A stretch of DNA of 64,000 nucleotides, from assembly GCF_905147045.1 (NCBI RefSeq), contig NC_065911.1, positions 7,936,001 through 8,000,000 of the forward strand, written 5' to 3'. The notes below the pieces were generated by a model. The model ran no database searches and was not told where the DNA came from. It saw only the letters and a list, made by a program, of their open reading frames with translations. Of this stretch, positions 11,330 to 22,046 are shown piece after piece (position 1 is the stretch's first letter; every line of letters begins with the position of its first letter). Made by a program: the position numbers and the translations under genes. The DNA comes from Nymphalis io (taxonomy: Eukaryota; Arthropoda; Insecta; Lepidoptera; Nymphalidae).

Positions 11330-11400
11330 ATCATCGCGGTGGTACACCAAATTAACACACTCGCGCGCACCACCGCTGTCCAACTCCGGTCCGCTTTGCT
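11330..11400. other. CpG-rich patch of unknown role
   Basis: The patch has CATCGCGGTGGTACACC and CTCGCGCGCACCACCG inside AT-rich DNA. No open frame of note. It might be regulatory. Confidence 0.3.
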
Positions 11401-11502
11401 TAAATAACTAAAATACATATATTATTTAAATATTATCTCAATTATATGAAACCTTTTATTTAAATAAATTGTGTTTATATTCAAATAGATTTTGTATCAA
11501 AA

Positions 11503-11697
11503 CTTTTTTTTTAAATAGGTAGGAGGACGGGCAAATGTTCTACCTAATGGTATATGGTCACCATCTCATTGCAATGGACAAATCAAACCGGATCACAACA
11601 ATACCTTAGTATTGTTGTGATATTGCTGTTTTGCGGTAGAATATGTAATGAGTGGGTGGTATCTACCCAGACTGGCTTGTACAAAGCCCTACCATCA
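11503..11697 (-). mobile_element. SINE-A copy with internal deletion
   Basis: It has the poly-T start, TAGGTAGGAGGACGGGCAAA, a jump over the middle, then GCTGTTTTGCGGTAGAATAT and CAAAGCCCTACCATCAAG. Confidence 0.75.
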
Positions 11698-12037
11698 AGT
11701 AAATAAGTTACAAAGTTTCTATACCTATCTCATTTACCAGTAATTTCACTGAATAATCAAAAATATTTATAATAATTCATATAAAAAAAATATCAAATGT
11801 TTTTAAATATGTATAAATTTGTATTTTTTGGAATTGAATGGCTTATATTTTAATAGTCCTTACGGTAAGTTTGAAGTTAATTATGTAAATATTATATGAT
11901 TATATACTGCTATGTAATTTAGGAATATAAACTATTTAATCTATCCACATAAAAAGAACTATTACAAGAAAACATGCTATTTATATAAAATTATCGATCA
12001 CAATAGTTAAAAATGTAGTTAAATTTTACCAGTATCA

Positions 12038-12096
12038 GTAACAGCCTGTGGCCTGTGTGTGTGAGGCCTTCTCTCCTTTTTTGAGAAGAAGGTTTT
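12038..12096 (-). mobile_element. SINE-B 3'-end fragment
   Basis: GTAACAGCCTGTGGCC to TTGAGAAGAAGGTTT matches only the last ~60 bases of the element. Confidence 0.6.
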
Positions 12097-12124
12097 TAAG
12101 TTAAATTTAATAAAAAATAAATAA

Positions 12125-12255
12125 TTTCATAGAGAAAGTGTCAAAAGCGGGCCGCGTGTATAAACGCCGCAATAGCGTCGCACGCGCAGATGTCGACGTA
12201 CAGAAATAAATACAATACAGAAGGAGTAATTGCGCCTCACGCCCGCGCACATGGA
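12125..12255. other. CpG-rich island of unknown role
   Basis: It contains GCGGGCCGCGTG, CGCCGCAATAGCGTCGCACG and CACGCCCGCGCAC. No credible coding frame. A distal regulatory element or an unseen promoter is possible. Confidence 0.35.
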
Positions 12256-12785
12256 AAAACTCTTTATAAATAAACCTCCTTTGAAAGCTAGATATGATTG
12301 TTTTTTTAATCGAGTTTTTTATGCCTTTAACGATCGCCTTTTCGGACGATTGAATTATTTATAACTTCACAGTGATTGAGAAACGAACGTGGATGCAAAA
12401 TTGTTTGAGTTGAATAATGTTTACAGAAAAATGTGTGAAGTAATGCTAAGCATTTCATAAATACGTTTGCAGTTGTGAATATTGAAAATTTGTACATTGG
12501 TATAAAGTGTAAGATTAAGTCAGATTGTAATATATATTATATGTGGAATTAATATTAAATATTACTGGAGAGTATCTGTCATTTTTTATATTAATTAATG
12601 ATAATCTATATTTTTAATCTGGCAACAAGAGCATTGACAAGATACTCTTTATGGCGGGAAACTGATAGACTTGAATTCTCTTTACGAGCATTGCAGATTT
12701 CGTGTTGAGATCTAGTTATTAGAAAAACAGTTATAGGAATACATAAGAATGCACTTATATGAGGCATAATTCACTTAAATGATGT

Positions 12786-13117
12786 GCTCCTAACCAATTT
12801 CAGCCAAGATATTAGCCAACAACACAGGATATATAGTGCACAAGTGTGTGCACAAACACAGATGCACTTTCTATCATAATCCTCCAATCTCATAATCCGA
12901 TGGGACGGAAATCCGACACAATCGGAAAGAGTTCAGGCACAGGATCATCAGCTTGATATGTTTTCCGAGGCACGGGGGGGTCAAATCTTCTAACTTCCAG
13001 ACTCAGGCTGTTATTGAGAACTTTCGACAGAAATACCCAATATTGACGCAATTTATGGTTGGAACCCAAGGCCTCGGAATCTGCAGCCTTTATATCTAGC
13101 TACTAGATTAACGAAGC
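12786..13117 (-). mobile_element. SINE-D copy, near full length but diverged
   Basis: SINE-D, read in sense, has a tRNA-like head (GTCTAGTGGCTAGATATAAG), a B box and a long body ending in the GGCCGAAATCGGTC block. Here it is inverted and the head lies at about 13075-13117 (TATATCTAGCTACTAGATTA). Confidence 0.75.
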
Positions 13118-13201
13118 TGTCAATCAAAGACAATACAATACAAACACTTTTTATTGTACACTAATATACCTAGAAATAGATTTAATAAGAAAGATAGATC
13201 A

Positions 13202-13497
13202 CTGGTAGTAGAGCTTTCTGGAAGCTCGTCTGGGTAGGTACCACCAGCTCATCAGGTATTCTACCGCAAAACAGCAGTACTTGGTATTTGTTTGAAGGTT
13301 GAGTGAGCCAGTGTAATTATTAAAATAAAAAACATGCACAAGGGACATAACATCTTATTTCCCAAAGTTGGTGGCGCATTGGTGATGTAAGCGATGATTA
13401 ACATTTCTTACAATGCCAATGTCTATTTGCGTTGGTGACCACTTACCAACACACAGGTAGCCCATATGCTCGTTCGCATACTACTCCATAAAAAAAG
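13202..13497 (+). mobile_element. SINE-A copy, near full length
   Basis: It starts CTGGTAGTAGAGCTTTCTGG and ends CCATAAAAAAAG. An AT-rich insertion of about 17 bases lies near 13318-13334. Confidence 0.8.
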
Positions 13498-13622
13498 ATA
13501 GAGAAGAGAATAGAACTGAAACAGCCTATCTCTTTCTGGTAACCTTAAGGTGTTCTACCTTAAGAACAGAAGCAAGAAAGGGATGTACATAGCATACATA
13601 AACATTATATGTACATACATTA

Positions 13623-13857
13623 TATTCTACCGCAAAATATCAATACTTGATATTGTTGTGTTCCGGTTTGAAGGGTGAGTGAGCCAGTGTAATTACAGGC
13701 ACAAGGGACATAAAATCTTAGTTCCCAAGGTTGGTGGCGCATTGGCTATAAGCGATGGTTGAAATTTCTTACAATGCCAATGTCTAAGGGCGTTTGTTGA
13801 CCACTTACCATCAGGTGGCCCATATGCTCGTCCACCTTCCTATTCTATAAAAAAAAG
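13623..13857 (+). mobile_element. SINE-A copy, 5' truncated
   Basis: It begins TTCTACCGCAAAATATC and ends TTCCTATTCTATAAAAAAAA. It lies 125 bases after another SINE-A in the same orientation. Confidence 0.85.
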
Positions 13858-13859
13858 GT

Positions 13860-15600
13860 CACAATACGCTTAAAAATAAATTAATATACAGATACATAGA
13901 AGCATGTTATGACAATACAATTTTTCATTTATCATACAAAGGTAGATGAGTAAACAGGCTTATTTGATGGGAGGTATATTAATACTGTCACGTAACCCAG
14001 CTATGGGCACTAAGAAGTAACCAATAATATAACCAATAACGAAAAAATACAAGTACTGTCTTTAACTGATTCGTAGGTGGGGTACCTTATATTGTGCTGT
14101 TGTTACCAAAAGTAAATTTCTAATATTAAATTAAATTATTATTTAAATACAACATGCCTATATATTTGCGTATTATTTTACTAAATTCTTAAGAATATAG
14201 TTATTAATATTTTGTTTCTTGAATTACAGATAACTTTTTATATATATATATACTAACCCTCCAGTACTGTTTTACGTTGGCTGTGCATTGAGAAATATTA
14301 TTTAAGAATTCATTAATTTGGAAGATGTCAGGCTCAACTTTAACACCTGTACTAACTTGTGCTGGAACCTGAAGCACCATGTCTCATGACTCATACGTAT
14401 GTAGAAATAGCATCAAATATTCTCTTATTTATTTGGCTGTTTAAATCACCACTATGGCATTTAAAAAAAGAACATATTCTTTATATAAAATCTAAGATTG
14501 AAAAAAAAAAAAACAATTCTCACGTGTGTCGCATGACAAAACATAATCATTACCACATGTCTTGACGCATCATGAAAAAAGAAAAAAAAAATAAATTAAA
14601 AATATCACTAAAACACGTTTGGGAATACTAAATAAACCTTTAACTTTCCATTTCGAATCGAAATGACACTTTTATGAAAAAAATTCAACCCATTCGTAGA
14701 CATGTGTTGAAAAAAAACATATTTTTTTTTTATCGAAAAGAGTTCAGTAACCAGATCGGGATTAAAAAACGCAGTTATTTTAGATTTTTTGTCGGTTCAG
14801 CGGTTTTGTAGTTGCTTACTATCGATATGATTAAGAGCCATATGTCAGTCGCTAGAGATTCCGACGATATTTTATCGATAAAATAATTTAATTTAAAAGA
14901 ATTGACTCCTATAATAATGTTTGTTTTTGTTTTTTGCCAATGTTATTTAAATATTGCTAATGTTGTGTGTTTCTTAAAGCATAAGGTCTGGAGACGAACA
15001 CTTATAATTAAGTAGCCTACTAGGCATCTTTCTAACGTAAACAATAAGCTTTACAGTTATCCATTTAGTATGTCTTCAAAAAATAATAAAATATCACATA
15101 CAAATATTTTTATATAAAATATTTTTAACAACTACTTTCTTATTGATTAAAACTATAAAAATGTTATTTAATAAAAGTAGAGATTGATAATTACAATTTA
15201 AGTACAAAAAAATTAATTCATCGAGTATCGATATCGATATCTATTAACAGGTCGTATCACTACGATGTGCACTTGTTCACTTCATAAATCAACCTAGCGC
15301 GAGTGAGGGCACGGTATGTCGATGAAACTACGGTGACGTTTATATTATATAGTTTTTTTTATACATTTAAGCATTATGCCAGAGTTATTTTTTTTATAAA
15401 TACGGTATTTATAAAGGATAATTAAAGCAATAGACAATGTCGATTTTTTTTTTATACAGTTTTTTAGCTGTCATCTTGGTTTAAATCGTACTTGTATTAA
15501 TTACAAATTCTTATTTTATTAAAAGTATTATTCGCTCGACATAGCCCAAAGGTTTAGTAAGTTGAAGTGACAGTGGACTGATCACAAATGATTTCCTTCA
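13860..15600. other. AT-rich intergenic DNA
   Basis: No gene is seen. Three TATCGAT-type sites occur at 14820, 14873 and 15226-15241, one inside a 16-base perfect palindrome at 14869-14884. Confidence 0.4.
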
Positions 15601-15602
15601 AA

Positions 15603-15714
15603 GGAGACGCGAAGAGGCATGTCAAGACAAGATGGCATCAAGATATGAGACTGTACTAGCCGTCGTTGCGTTTGAGTTCTATTACCACTTACCATCAGGT
15701 GGAGTAGTCATGTT
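15603..15714 (+). mobile_element. Diverged 3' fragment of the 20342-23950 LINE family
   Basis: GACGCGAAGAGGCATGTC, CTGTACTAGCCGTCGTTGCG and CTTACCATCAGGTGGAGTAG match the LINE 3' end. The tail is missing. Confidence 0.6.
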
Positions 15715-15779
15715 CCGAAGTGGAGACCACCGCTTGGCAAGCGTAGCGTAGTGGCGGGCAGCGGATGGAAATTGACAGC

Positions 15780-15862
15780 TGAAGATCAAGCTCAGTGTGC
15801 CACTGGAGAGATCTATGGCCAGCAGTGGACGAGAAAGAAACAATAATGATGATGATGAGTGT
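15780..15862 (+). mobile_element. Possible RTE-like LINE 3' tail
   Basis: GGCCAGCAGTGGACGAGAAA followed by AATGATGATGATGAG resembles the 3' ends at 2765-3062 and 16318. The upstream part is not recognisable. Confidence 0.4.
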
Positions 15863-15907
15863 TCGCTCTGTGGTCTGAATTCGACTATAATCATTATTAA
15901 AAATTTG

Positions 15908-16183
15908 TCAAGCACGAGATGAATTATAAACACAAATTAAGCACATGAAAATTCAGTGATGCTTGCCCGGGTTGAACCCATATTCATCGGTTAAGATTCA
16001 CGCGTTCCAACCAATGGGCCATCTCGGCTCTGAAAATAATAAATCGACACACAAACCAAGTTAGTAATAAAATAACAGCCCGTAATTGTCCATCTGCTGG
16101 TCATACTCAACTTCTCTTGGGAAGATTTGGAACATATTTTATCACGCTGCTTTAATGCAGGTTTCCAATGCAGGTTGGTGGCC
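15908..16183 (-). mobile_element. SINE-B pieces, rearranged and diverged
   Basis: 15908-16031 holds the head half, ending at GGGCCATCTCGGCTC. 16074-16183 holds a diverged tail half (AACAGCCCGTAATTGTCC onward). The halves are in the reverse of the normal order, so these are two insertions or a rearranged copy. Confidence 0.6.
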
Positions 16184-16317
16184 ATTAATGATAATAATAT
16201 ATAAACTTCTATGTTATTAATTATATGTTAGTTAATGTTATTATTTATGTATTTATGTGTTATAAGAATAACGTCTATTTATTGTAATATAACTACTGGT
16301 ATTATTAACAATATATA

Positions 16318-16394
16318 AGAGAAAAGATCGGGATGGTTGCCGTTCTATGGGGGAGGCTTTCGTCCAGCAGTGGACGGCAAAAGGCTGATACAAA
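16318..16394 (+). mobile_element. RTE-like LINE 3' end, short
   Basis: The frame reads DRDGWRSMGEAFVQQWTAKG then stop. Confidence 0.6.
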
Positions 16395-16734
16395 AAAGAG
16401 AAAAGATAAACACACATTATAAACACAATAAATCTAACTTTCATGACCTCAGATCATAGGGCTTTGTCAAAATTAAAAAAAAAAAAACAGCTCACAATAT
16501 TTTCGAAATGTGGTAATCGTAATGACATAAAATAATATTCGATACTTCACTAATGATAATGTCAAATGGTGATTCAGTGATCGAACATTTGCGGCGCATG
16601 CGCATACGCTTCCGGAGAGTATTATTAATGATATATGATGAAACGATACAATAAAATGTGATGTATAAGCTTATATCCGGGGCTTACAGCGCAGACAATA
16701 GACTTACTCGAATACGTAGATTTATTTATTTATT

Positions 16735-16891
16735 TTTTTTTATATTCGCCGGGAGGGCAAATGACTCTACTCCACCTGATGGTAAGTGGTAGTAGAGTCC
16801 AAACGCGACGACGGCCAGTACAGACGGGAAAAACGTTCTTCACTAGCCGCCTTCGCCTTGCCGGCCCGCAAGATGCCTCTTCACGCCTCGA
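16735..16891 (-). mobile_element. 5'-truncated 3' end of the 20342-23950 LINE family
   Basis: Only the terminal ~150 bases remain. The 3'-terminal hairpin at 16763-16799 is intact (GACTCTACT paired with AGTAGAGTC). Confidence 0.8.
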
Positions 16892-17046
16892 TATATAAGA
16901 TTATAACTTGTTAAAATAATTGTTACTAAAGGTATCTTCGTATCGAAGCGTATTTTTTATAAGTTATATAACAGTGATAAAGTCTATTTTATCTGTTCGT
17001 TTATATAATAATTACATAGCTTACGATTGTCTCGTTTGTTTAGTCT

Positions 17047-17297
17047 TGACGGCCGGTTGGCGTGGTTGGTAGACTTGCCTTACACGCCGAAGTTTGTGGG
17101 TTCGATTCCCACCCAGGACAGACATTTGTGTGCATGAACATGGCTGTTTGTCTTGAGTCTGGGTGTAATTTATCTATAAGTATGTATTTACAAAAGAAAA
17201 GTAGTATATGTAGTATATCAGTTGTCTGGTTTCCATAGTACACTCTCTGCTTAATTTGGGTTCAGATAGCCGTGTGTGAATATTGTCCCAGGATATT
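17047..17297 (+). mobile_element. SINE-C copy, full length
   Basis: The tRNA-like head GGCCGGTTGGCGTGGTTGGT carries a perfect B box GGTTCGATTCC at 17100-17110. The body runs through GTATGTATTTACAAAAG to GTCCCAGGATATT. The tail joins directly to SINE-D sequence. Confidence 0.85.
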
Positions 17298-17566
17298 AGT
17301 GGCTAGATATAAGACCGCGGATTCTGAGGTTCAAACTTCAGGTCGATAAAAAGTTATTGTGTTTTTCAGATAAAGATTCTCAGTAGCAGCCCGGAGGTTG
17401 GATGTTCAGTGTTTAGACTCCTACGTTCTTTTCGTGTTGGATTGCCATCCCATTGGATTGAGATTGCAGGTATGTTTGCACACAAATTTGTGTACTATAA
17501 TATCCGATGCAATTGGCTACTCCCTCTTAAGATTGGCCGTCATGGCCGAAATCGGTCAAGAAGACT
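17298..17566 (+). mobile_element. SINE-D copy abutting SINE-C
   Basis: It begins inside the tRNA-like head (AGTGGCTAGATATAAG) and runs to GGCCGTCATGGCCGAAATCG. The first ~12 bases of the head are missing at the junction with SINE-C. Confidence 0.7.
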
Positions 17567-17569
17567 TCA

Positions 17570-18750
17570 ACCCTTAATATAGCTTCAGTGTATGGATAAA
17601 AAACACGTGGACTTAGAGAAAGAGAAATGTACTTGAAGAAATATTAATCGTTCCTTACATCTCTAATGCTCCACCAACCTAATGAACCACAAGCTATTTT
17701 GTAATTCAATATAAACAAGTTTTTATCCATTATCTATTTTTTCTAAAAATTTATTATTATATTTATTTTATTTAGAGGAAAAAACAAATGAATGACTGTT
17801 TTCAAACCTCAAATGTACCAAATAAATGAATTTATAAATTTGAATTTGGAATTCTTAACCGAAGAGGAGATATTTCAGATCAAAAAGTTTTGTCGTACGA
17901 CATATCGTCAGTACGACAAAACGCTAATTTCATATGTAAAGTACCTAATATTATAAATTAATCATATTTAAAAATTAAAAAATACTGGCGAAAGAATTTT
18001 TACCATATCTGCAAAAAAGATTTTTTTACAATTTTTAAAGTTACGAGTTCTTAAATTCTTCTCTGGAGCGATCGATCGACGAGTGACGTCACATCGCCGA
18101 ACGTCGCTCACTTGTCCATACAATTTCGCCAGTATTTTCGCGTTATTCTTAATTTTGTTTATATTTCGGTTGGTATAAAAAAACATTCATACATTTATTA
18201 TACAGTACCATAGCATACTAATTCAACAAATAGAACTCGGGAAAAATACTTTTTCCATAAATATATTATCAACAAAAACAAGTAGATATTTTCGTTATGA
18301 GCACCTTAATGTAGTAGTAGTAAGTACCTTAGTAGTAAAATTTGTCGTATTTATAAGTTTTTAGTTTGAGCATCAAACATTTAATTTTTACAGGCTGGTT
18401 ATTGGTATTCGTTTAATATAAACATAATTCAGAATGTTCGTAATACGGCCTTAATACGTTGAATACCGAGTCATAAGAGTTTGTATCGATGAAAAATGCA
18501 TTTCAACGTTAATCTTAAGATTATTGTTACTCTTGAAGATAATTTGTGAACAGCGCCGTATCGCCAATGGTATACGTTGAAAACATTCTTAATGACTGTC
18601 ACCTATTGAAATAGATTTTTACCATATTATGTTTCGTTGATAGTCAAATATGTAGTCTAATATAGTATGTATGATACAAATGAAATCAGATAATTCTTTA
18701 TTCAAATAGACTTATAAGGGCACTTTTGAATTGCCGTGTTACAGTATTGA
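17570..18750. other. AT-rich intergenic DNA
   Basis: No gene is seen. A perfect CRE-type palindrome GTGACGTCAC lies at 18083-18092, inside a locally CpG-rich patch (18060-18130). Confidence 0.4.
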
Positions 18751-18754
18751 ATTA

Positions 18755-19505
18755 AATGTAAAGCCACCACCGGTGCTCTTCTAGTTTACCCGACAGATGG
18801 GCTGAAGCAGTTGAGTCGAAAAGGCCACCACTTGGACTCAACTACAACAAAATTAGCAGTTAGTCTGGACATAGAAAAAGCCTTTGATCGGGCTTCAGGA
18901 AATAATGCAACTGGATCACCAATTTTGCCAGATCAGACAATCAAGATCATTGTCGACGGTGCATGCTCTTACTTAAAATGCATCAATTCTGGTGTTCCAC
19001 AAGGCTTTGTGTTATCACCTACTCTGCTTCATCTGCATATTAATGATATGTGCAAATTAGCAATATTTAATGTTGGCAGACGACAACACTGTAGACGCCT
19101 TATACACTGGCCGCGCTAATATTTGTCGGAACACGTCGATGAGTATAAACTTGTGTCTGAAATCACAAGTGCTTATTAACCAAAGTCTGAGATTGGGGCC
19201 AACCAAATTTGGTACAACTTAACCCCAATACGATACAAGTTTGCGCTATGACTAAAATGTCACCTTTTGTCATATCATCATTTTGAGATTACCACCTCGC
19301 TGCCAAATCCAGTATCAGGACTTTAGGTTCCGTGGTCTATTGGAAGGAAGGCCAAATTAAATTCACGTCAGCTCCTCACCTAAAATTCTACAAGGCGAAA
19401 ATTCAGCCCCACATGGAGTAGTGCTCTCATCTTTGGGCGGAGGAGATGTATCTTCTATCGCATCTTTTATGCTCTGAGTAACTGTTTAGTGGGTACTAAA
19501 CAGTT
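18755..19505 (+). pseudogene. Decayed LINE reverse transcriptase fragment
   Basis: The frame reads AVSLDIEKAFDRA (RT motif A), then after an internal deletion IIVDGACSYLKCINSGVPQG and FVLSPTLLHLHINDM (motif B). The YADD region follows in another frame (reading CWQTTTL-like in frame, with the ADD bases frameshifted). Later parts are full of stops. This is a different, older element than the one at 20342-23950. It has no function as it stands. Confidence 0.75.
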
Positions 19506-19540
19506 CCCCAGGCGCTGATTTTTTTTTTATTTATATATAT

Positions 19541-19838
19541 ATTTTTTTTTTTTTTTATAGAATAGGAAGGCGGACGAGCATATGGGCCACCTGATGGTAA
19601 GTGGTCACCAACGCTCTTAGACATTGGCATTGTAAGAAATGTCAACCATCGCTTACATATCCAATGCGCCACCAACCTTGGGAACTAAGATTTTATGTCC
19701 CTTGTGCCTGTAATTACACTGGCTCACTCACCCTTCAAACCGGAACGCAACGATATCAAGTATTGCTGTTTTGCGGTAGAATATCTGATGAGTGGGTGGT
19801 ACCTACCCAGACGAGCTTGCACAAAGCCCTACCACCAG
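19541..19838 (-). mobile_element. SINE-A copy inserted in the LINE relic
   Basis: Full length, with a poly-T start and end at CTACCACCAG. It separates the RT fragment (18755-19505) from the LINE 3' end (19839-20156). Confidence 0.85.
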
Positions 19839-20156
19839 TATTTTACCACCGGGCATCACGTCTAAATTCAAAATTAAATCCATACCATCTCGATGTTTAG
19901 AAATCCACTACTACAACGTTATTTTTAAAGCATTTCCTGCCTCGCACAACCACTCTGCGGAAACCCATTACCCGGCGACTTTTTCGAACCATTATGTCAT
20001 AGAAACCTTCAAGAAAAGTGCCTAGTCATTCCTTAAAGGCTGGCAACGCACCTGCAAGTGCTTCGCTGTTGCAGGTGTCTTTGGACAGAGGTAGTCACTT
20101 TCTATCAGGTGGGCCTCCTGCTTGTTTGCCCCCCTTTTACATAAAAAAGGTTTCTT
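19839..20156 (+). pseudogene. 3' end of a decayed LINE
   Basis: TTTAAAGCATTTCCTGCC, GGCTGGCAACGCACCTGCAA and the end TATCAGGTGGGCCTCCTGCT, GTTTGCC, with an ACATAAAAAAGG tail, are the C-terminus and 3' UTR of a Jockey/CR1-like element. It is probably the continuation of the RT relic at 18755-19505. Confidence 0.7.
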
Positions 20157-20381
20157 CCAGTAACAGTTAATTTCATTACAAGTGGCTCCATCGCTATGTG
20201 ACTAATGCCATGGTATGTTTGCATCCTTCACATTCGAGATTGTTAATTTTATTTGCACTTTCATCACAAGCAAATTTACAATAATATGCCGTGGCTCTGT
20301 ATCGTGGCTCTTATTGCAAATGACAGTTATGATCAATCTGCATTTTTTTTTTTTTTTTATATATGCCCCGGGATGGCAAAT

Positions 20382-20418
20382 GACTCTACTCCACCTGATG
20401 GTAAGTGGTAGTAGAGTC
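20382..20418 (-). other. 3'-UTR hairpin of the LINE
   Basis: GACTCTACT at 20382-20390 pairs with AGTAGAGTC at 20410-20418, and CCAC with GTGG inside. The core CCACCTGATGGTAAGTGG is also in SINE-A. Such 3' stem-loops are recognised by the reverse transcriptase in some LINE clades. Confidence 0.65.
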
Positions 20419-20449
20419 CAAACGCGACGACGGCCAGTACAGTCGGGAA

Positions 20450-21206
20450 GAATGTTCTGTACTAGCCGTCCCCGCCTTGCCGGCCCGCAAGATGCCTCTT
20501 CACGCCTCGTTTGAAGGAACCCGGGTTGTAAGAGGAGGGGAACACGTGAGCTGGTAAGGAATTCCATTCTTTGGTAGTGCGGCAAAGAAAGGAGTTGCCA
20601 AATTTCTTTGTGCGCGATGGAATTGATGTCACAGTTAGGCGGTGACATCGAGAACCAGCTCGCGTGGACTTAAGAAGGAAGGGGAAGCAGGAATTAGAGA
20701 GAATAATTCCTCAGAGCACTCGCCGTGATACAGACGATAGAAAGCGCTCAGTGCTGCTATCTCGCGACGCAATTGTAAAGGTTCAAGGGTGTTTGTGACC
20801 TTTACGTCGCCAATAATGCGTACTGCACGTCGCTGCAACCGGTCCAAGGCCTCCATTAGGTACTTAGCGGAGCCATCCCAAAGGTGCGAACAATATTCAA
20901 CGCAAGACCGTACCTGTGTTTTGTATAACAGGCACAGTTGTTGTGGCGTGAAAAAACGCCGCACCTTGTTCAGAACTCCGAGTTTTCGTGAAGCTGTTTT
21001 TATAATAGCCTCGATGTAATCCCTTGGACTAAGGTCGCAGCTAACGTCCATCCCCAGCATGGCGATTTTGCTTTGTATCATCAGCGGTGTGCCACAGAGG
21101 GAGGGATGAGGGTAAAATGGTGACTTTTTCGCTGTGAGAGCGCACACCTGTGTTTTCTTGGTATTAAACTCAACAAGATTATCAGAACCCCATTTGGCGA
21201 TGAGCT
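20450..21206 (-). pseudogene. LINE ORF2, C-terminal part
   Basis: From about 21206 to 20635 the frame reads ...VEFNTKKTQVCALTAKKSPF, LGMDVSCDLSPRDYIEAIIK, FTPQQLCLLYKTQVRSCVEY, LDRLQRRAVRIIG, a standard post-RT domain. Near 20640 the frame changes again to reach SIPSRTKKFGNSFLC-like sequence found in the truncated copies at 3630 and 60186. This may be a real frameshift in this copy. Confidence 0.75.
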
Positions 21207-22046
21207 CTAATGTCCGATCGAGTATGTATCGAGTTCAATGACAAGATTCTCCCGCCTCTCCTCAGTTTCCGCCCGCCCAGCCACTGCGCGTCCGTGGTAT
21301 CCACCATGCACTGTACTATCATCTGCATAGCAATGTATGTTCCCAAGAGAGAGCATATCATTGATATGCAAAAGAAAGAGTGTGGGAGATAGCACAGATC
21401 CCTGGGGGACCCCAGCATTCACTACATAGAATTGTGAAGCGCAACCATCTACTAAAACACGAAGGCTACGCTTGTGTAGGAAGCTGGCAATCCAGGTGCA
21501 TAGCTGAGCAGGCAGACCATATGCCGGTAGCTTGGAGAGAAGACTTCTGTGCCAGACCCTGTCGGAAGCCTTGGAGATATCGAGGCTGACAGCCAACGAT
21601 TCTCCATGCTTGTCGATAGCTTCACCCCAGAGGTGCGTTACGTACGCTAGAAGATCACCTGTGGACCGTTTTGGTCGAAACCCGTACTGATGATCATTAA
21701 TTAGACAGTGATCTTCTAGGTAATGGATCAGTTGGTTGTTTAAAATCCGTTCCATCACCTTACAAAGTACTGAGGTGATAGCTATTGGCCGATAATTTGC
21801 CGGTTCAGACCGATCCCCTTTTTTGGGAACCGCTTGCACATTAGCTCTTCTCCAAGCCTCCGGCACACATCCCGAAGAGAGAGAAAGTTGGAACAGGCGC
21901 GTTAAAACAGGAGACAGCTCCGCCGCGCACTTCTTCAGCACAATGGCTGGTATTCTATCGGGACCGCTAGCTTTCCGTATATCGAGTGATTGCAGCTCCG
22001 CACGCACATCACGTTGCCTGATTTTGATGTCAGGCATCGTGTGGCC
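21207..22046 (-). pseudogene. LINE ORF2, reverse transcriptase part
   Basis: Reverse transcriptase motifs are present in order: LDIRKASGPDRIP, ANYRPIAI, YGFRPKRSTGD, motif A SLDISKASDRVWH, motif B NAGVPQGSVLSP and motif C CYADDSTV. The YADD catalytic pair is intact. In motif A the usual Phe of KAFD is Ser. The frame then shifts near 21225: after NLVIELD the reading frame that continues the protein (LELIAKWGSDNLVEFN) is a different one. It lies directly downstream of the endonuclease in the same frame, with only the TGA between them. Confidence 0.85.

Noticed and set aside
17047..17115. tRNA gene
   Set aside because: The head has A- and B-box-like sequence but is followed by a repeated SINE body, recurs at 7330 and 30434, and does not form a clean cloverleaf by eye.
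19601..19900. 99-codon frame starting in a SINE
   Set aside because: It is the recurrent SINE-A frame extended by chance into LINE sequence.
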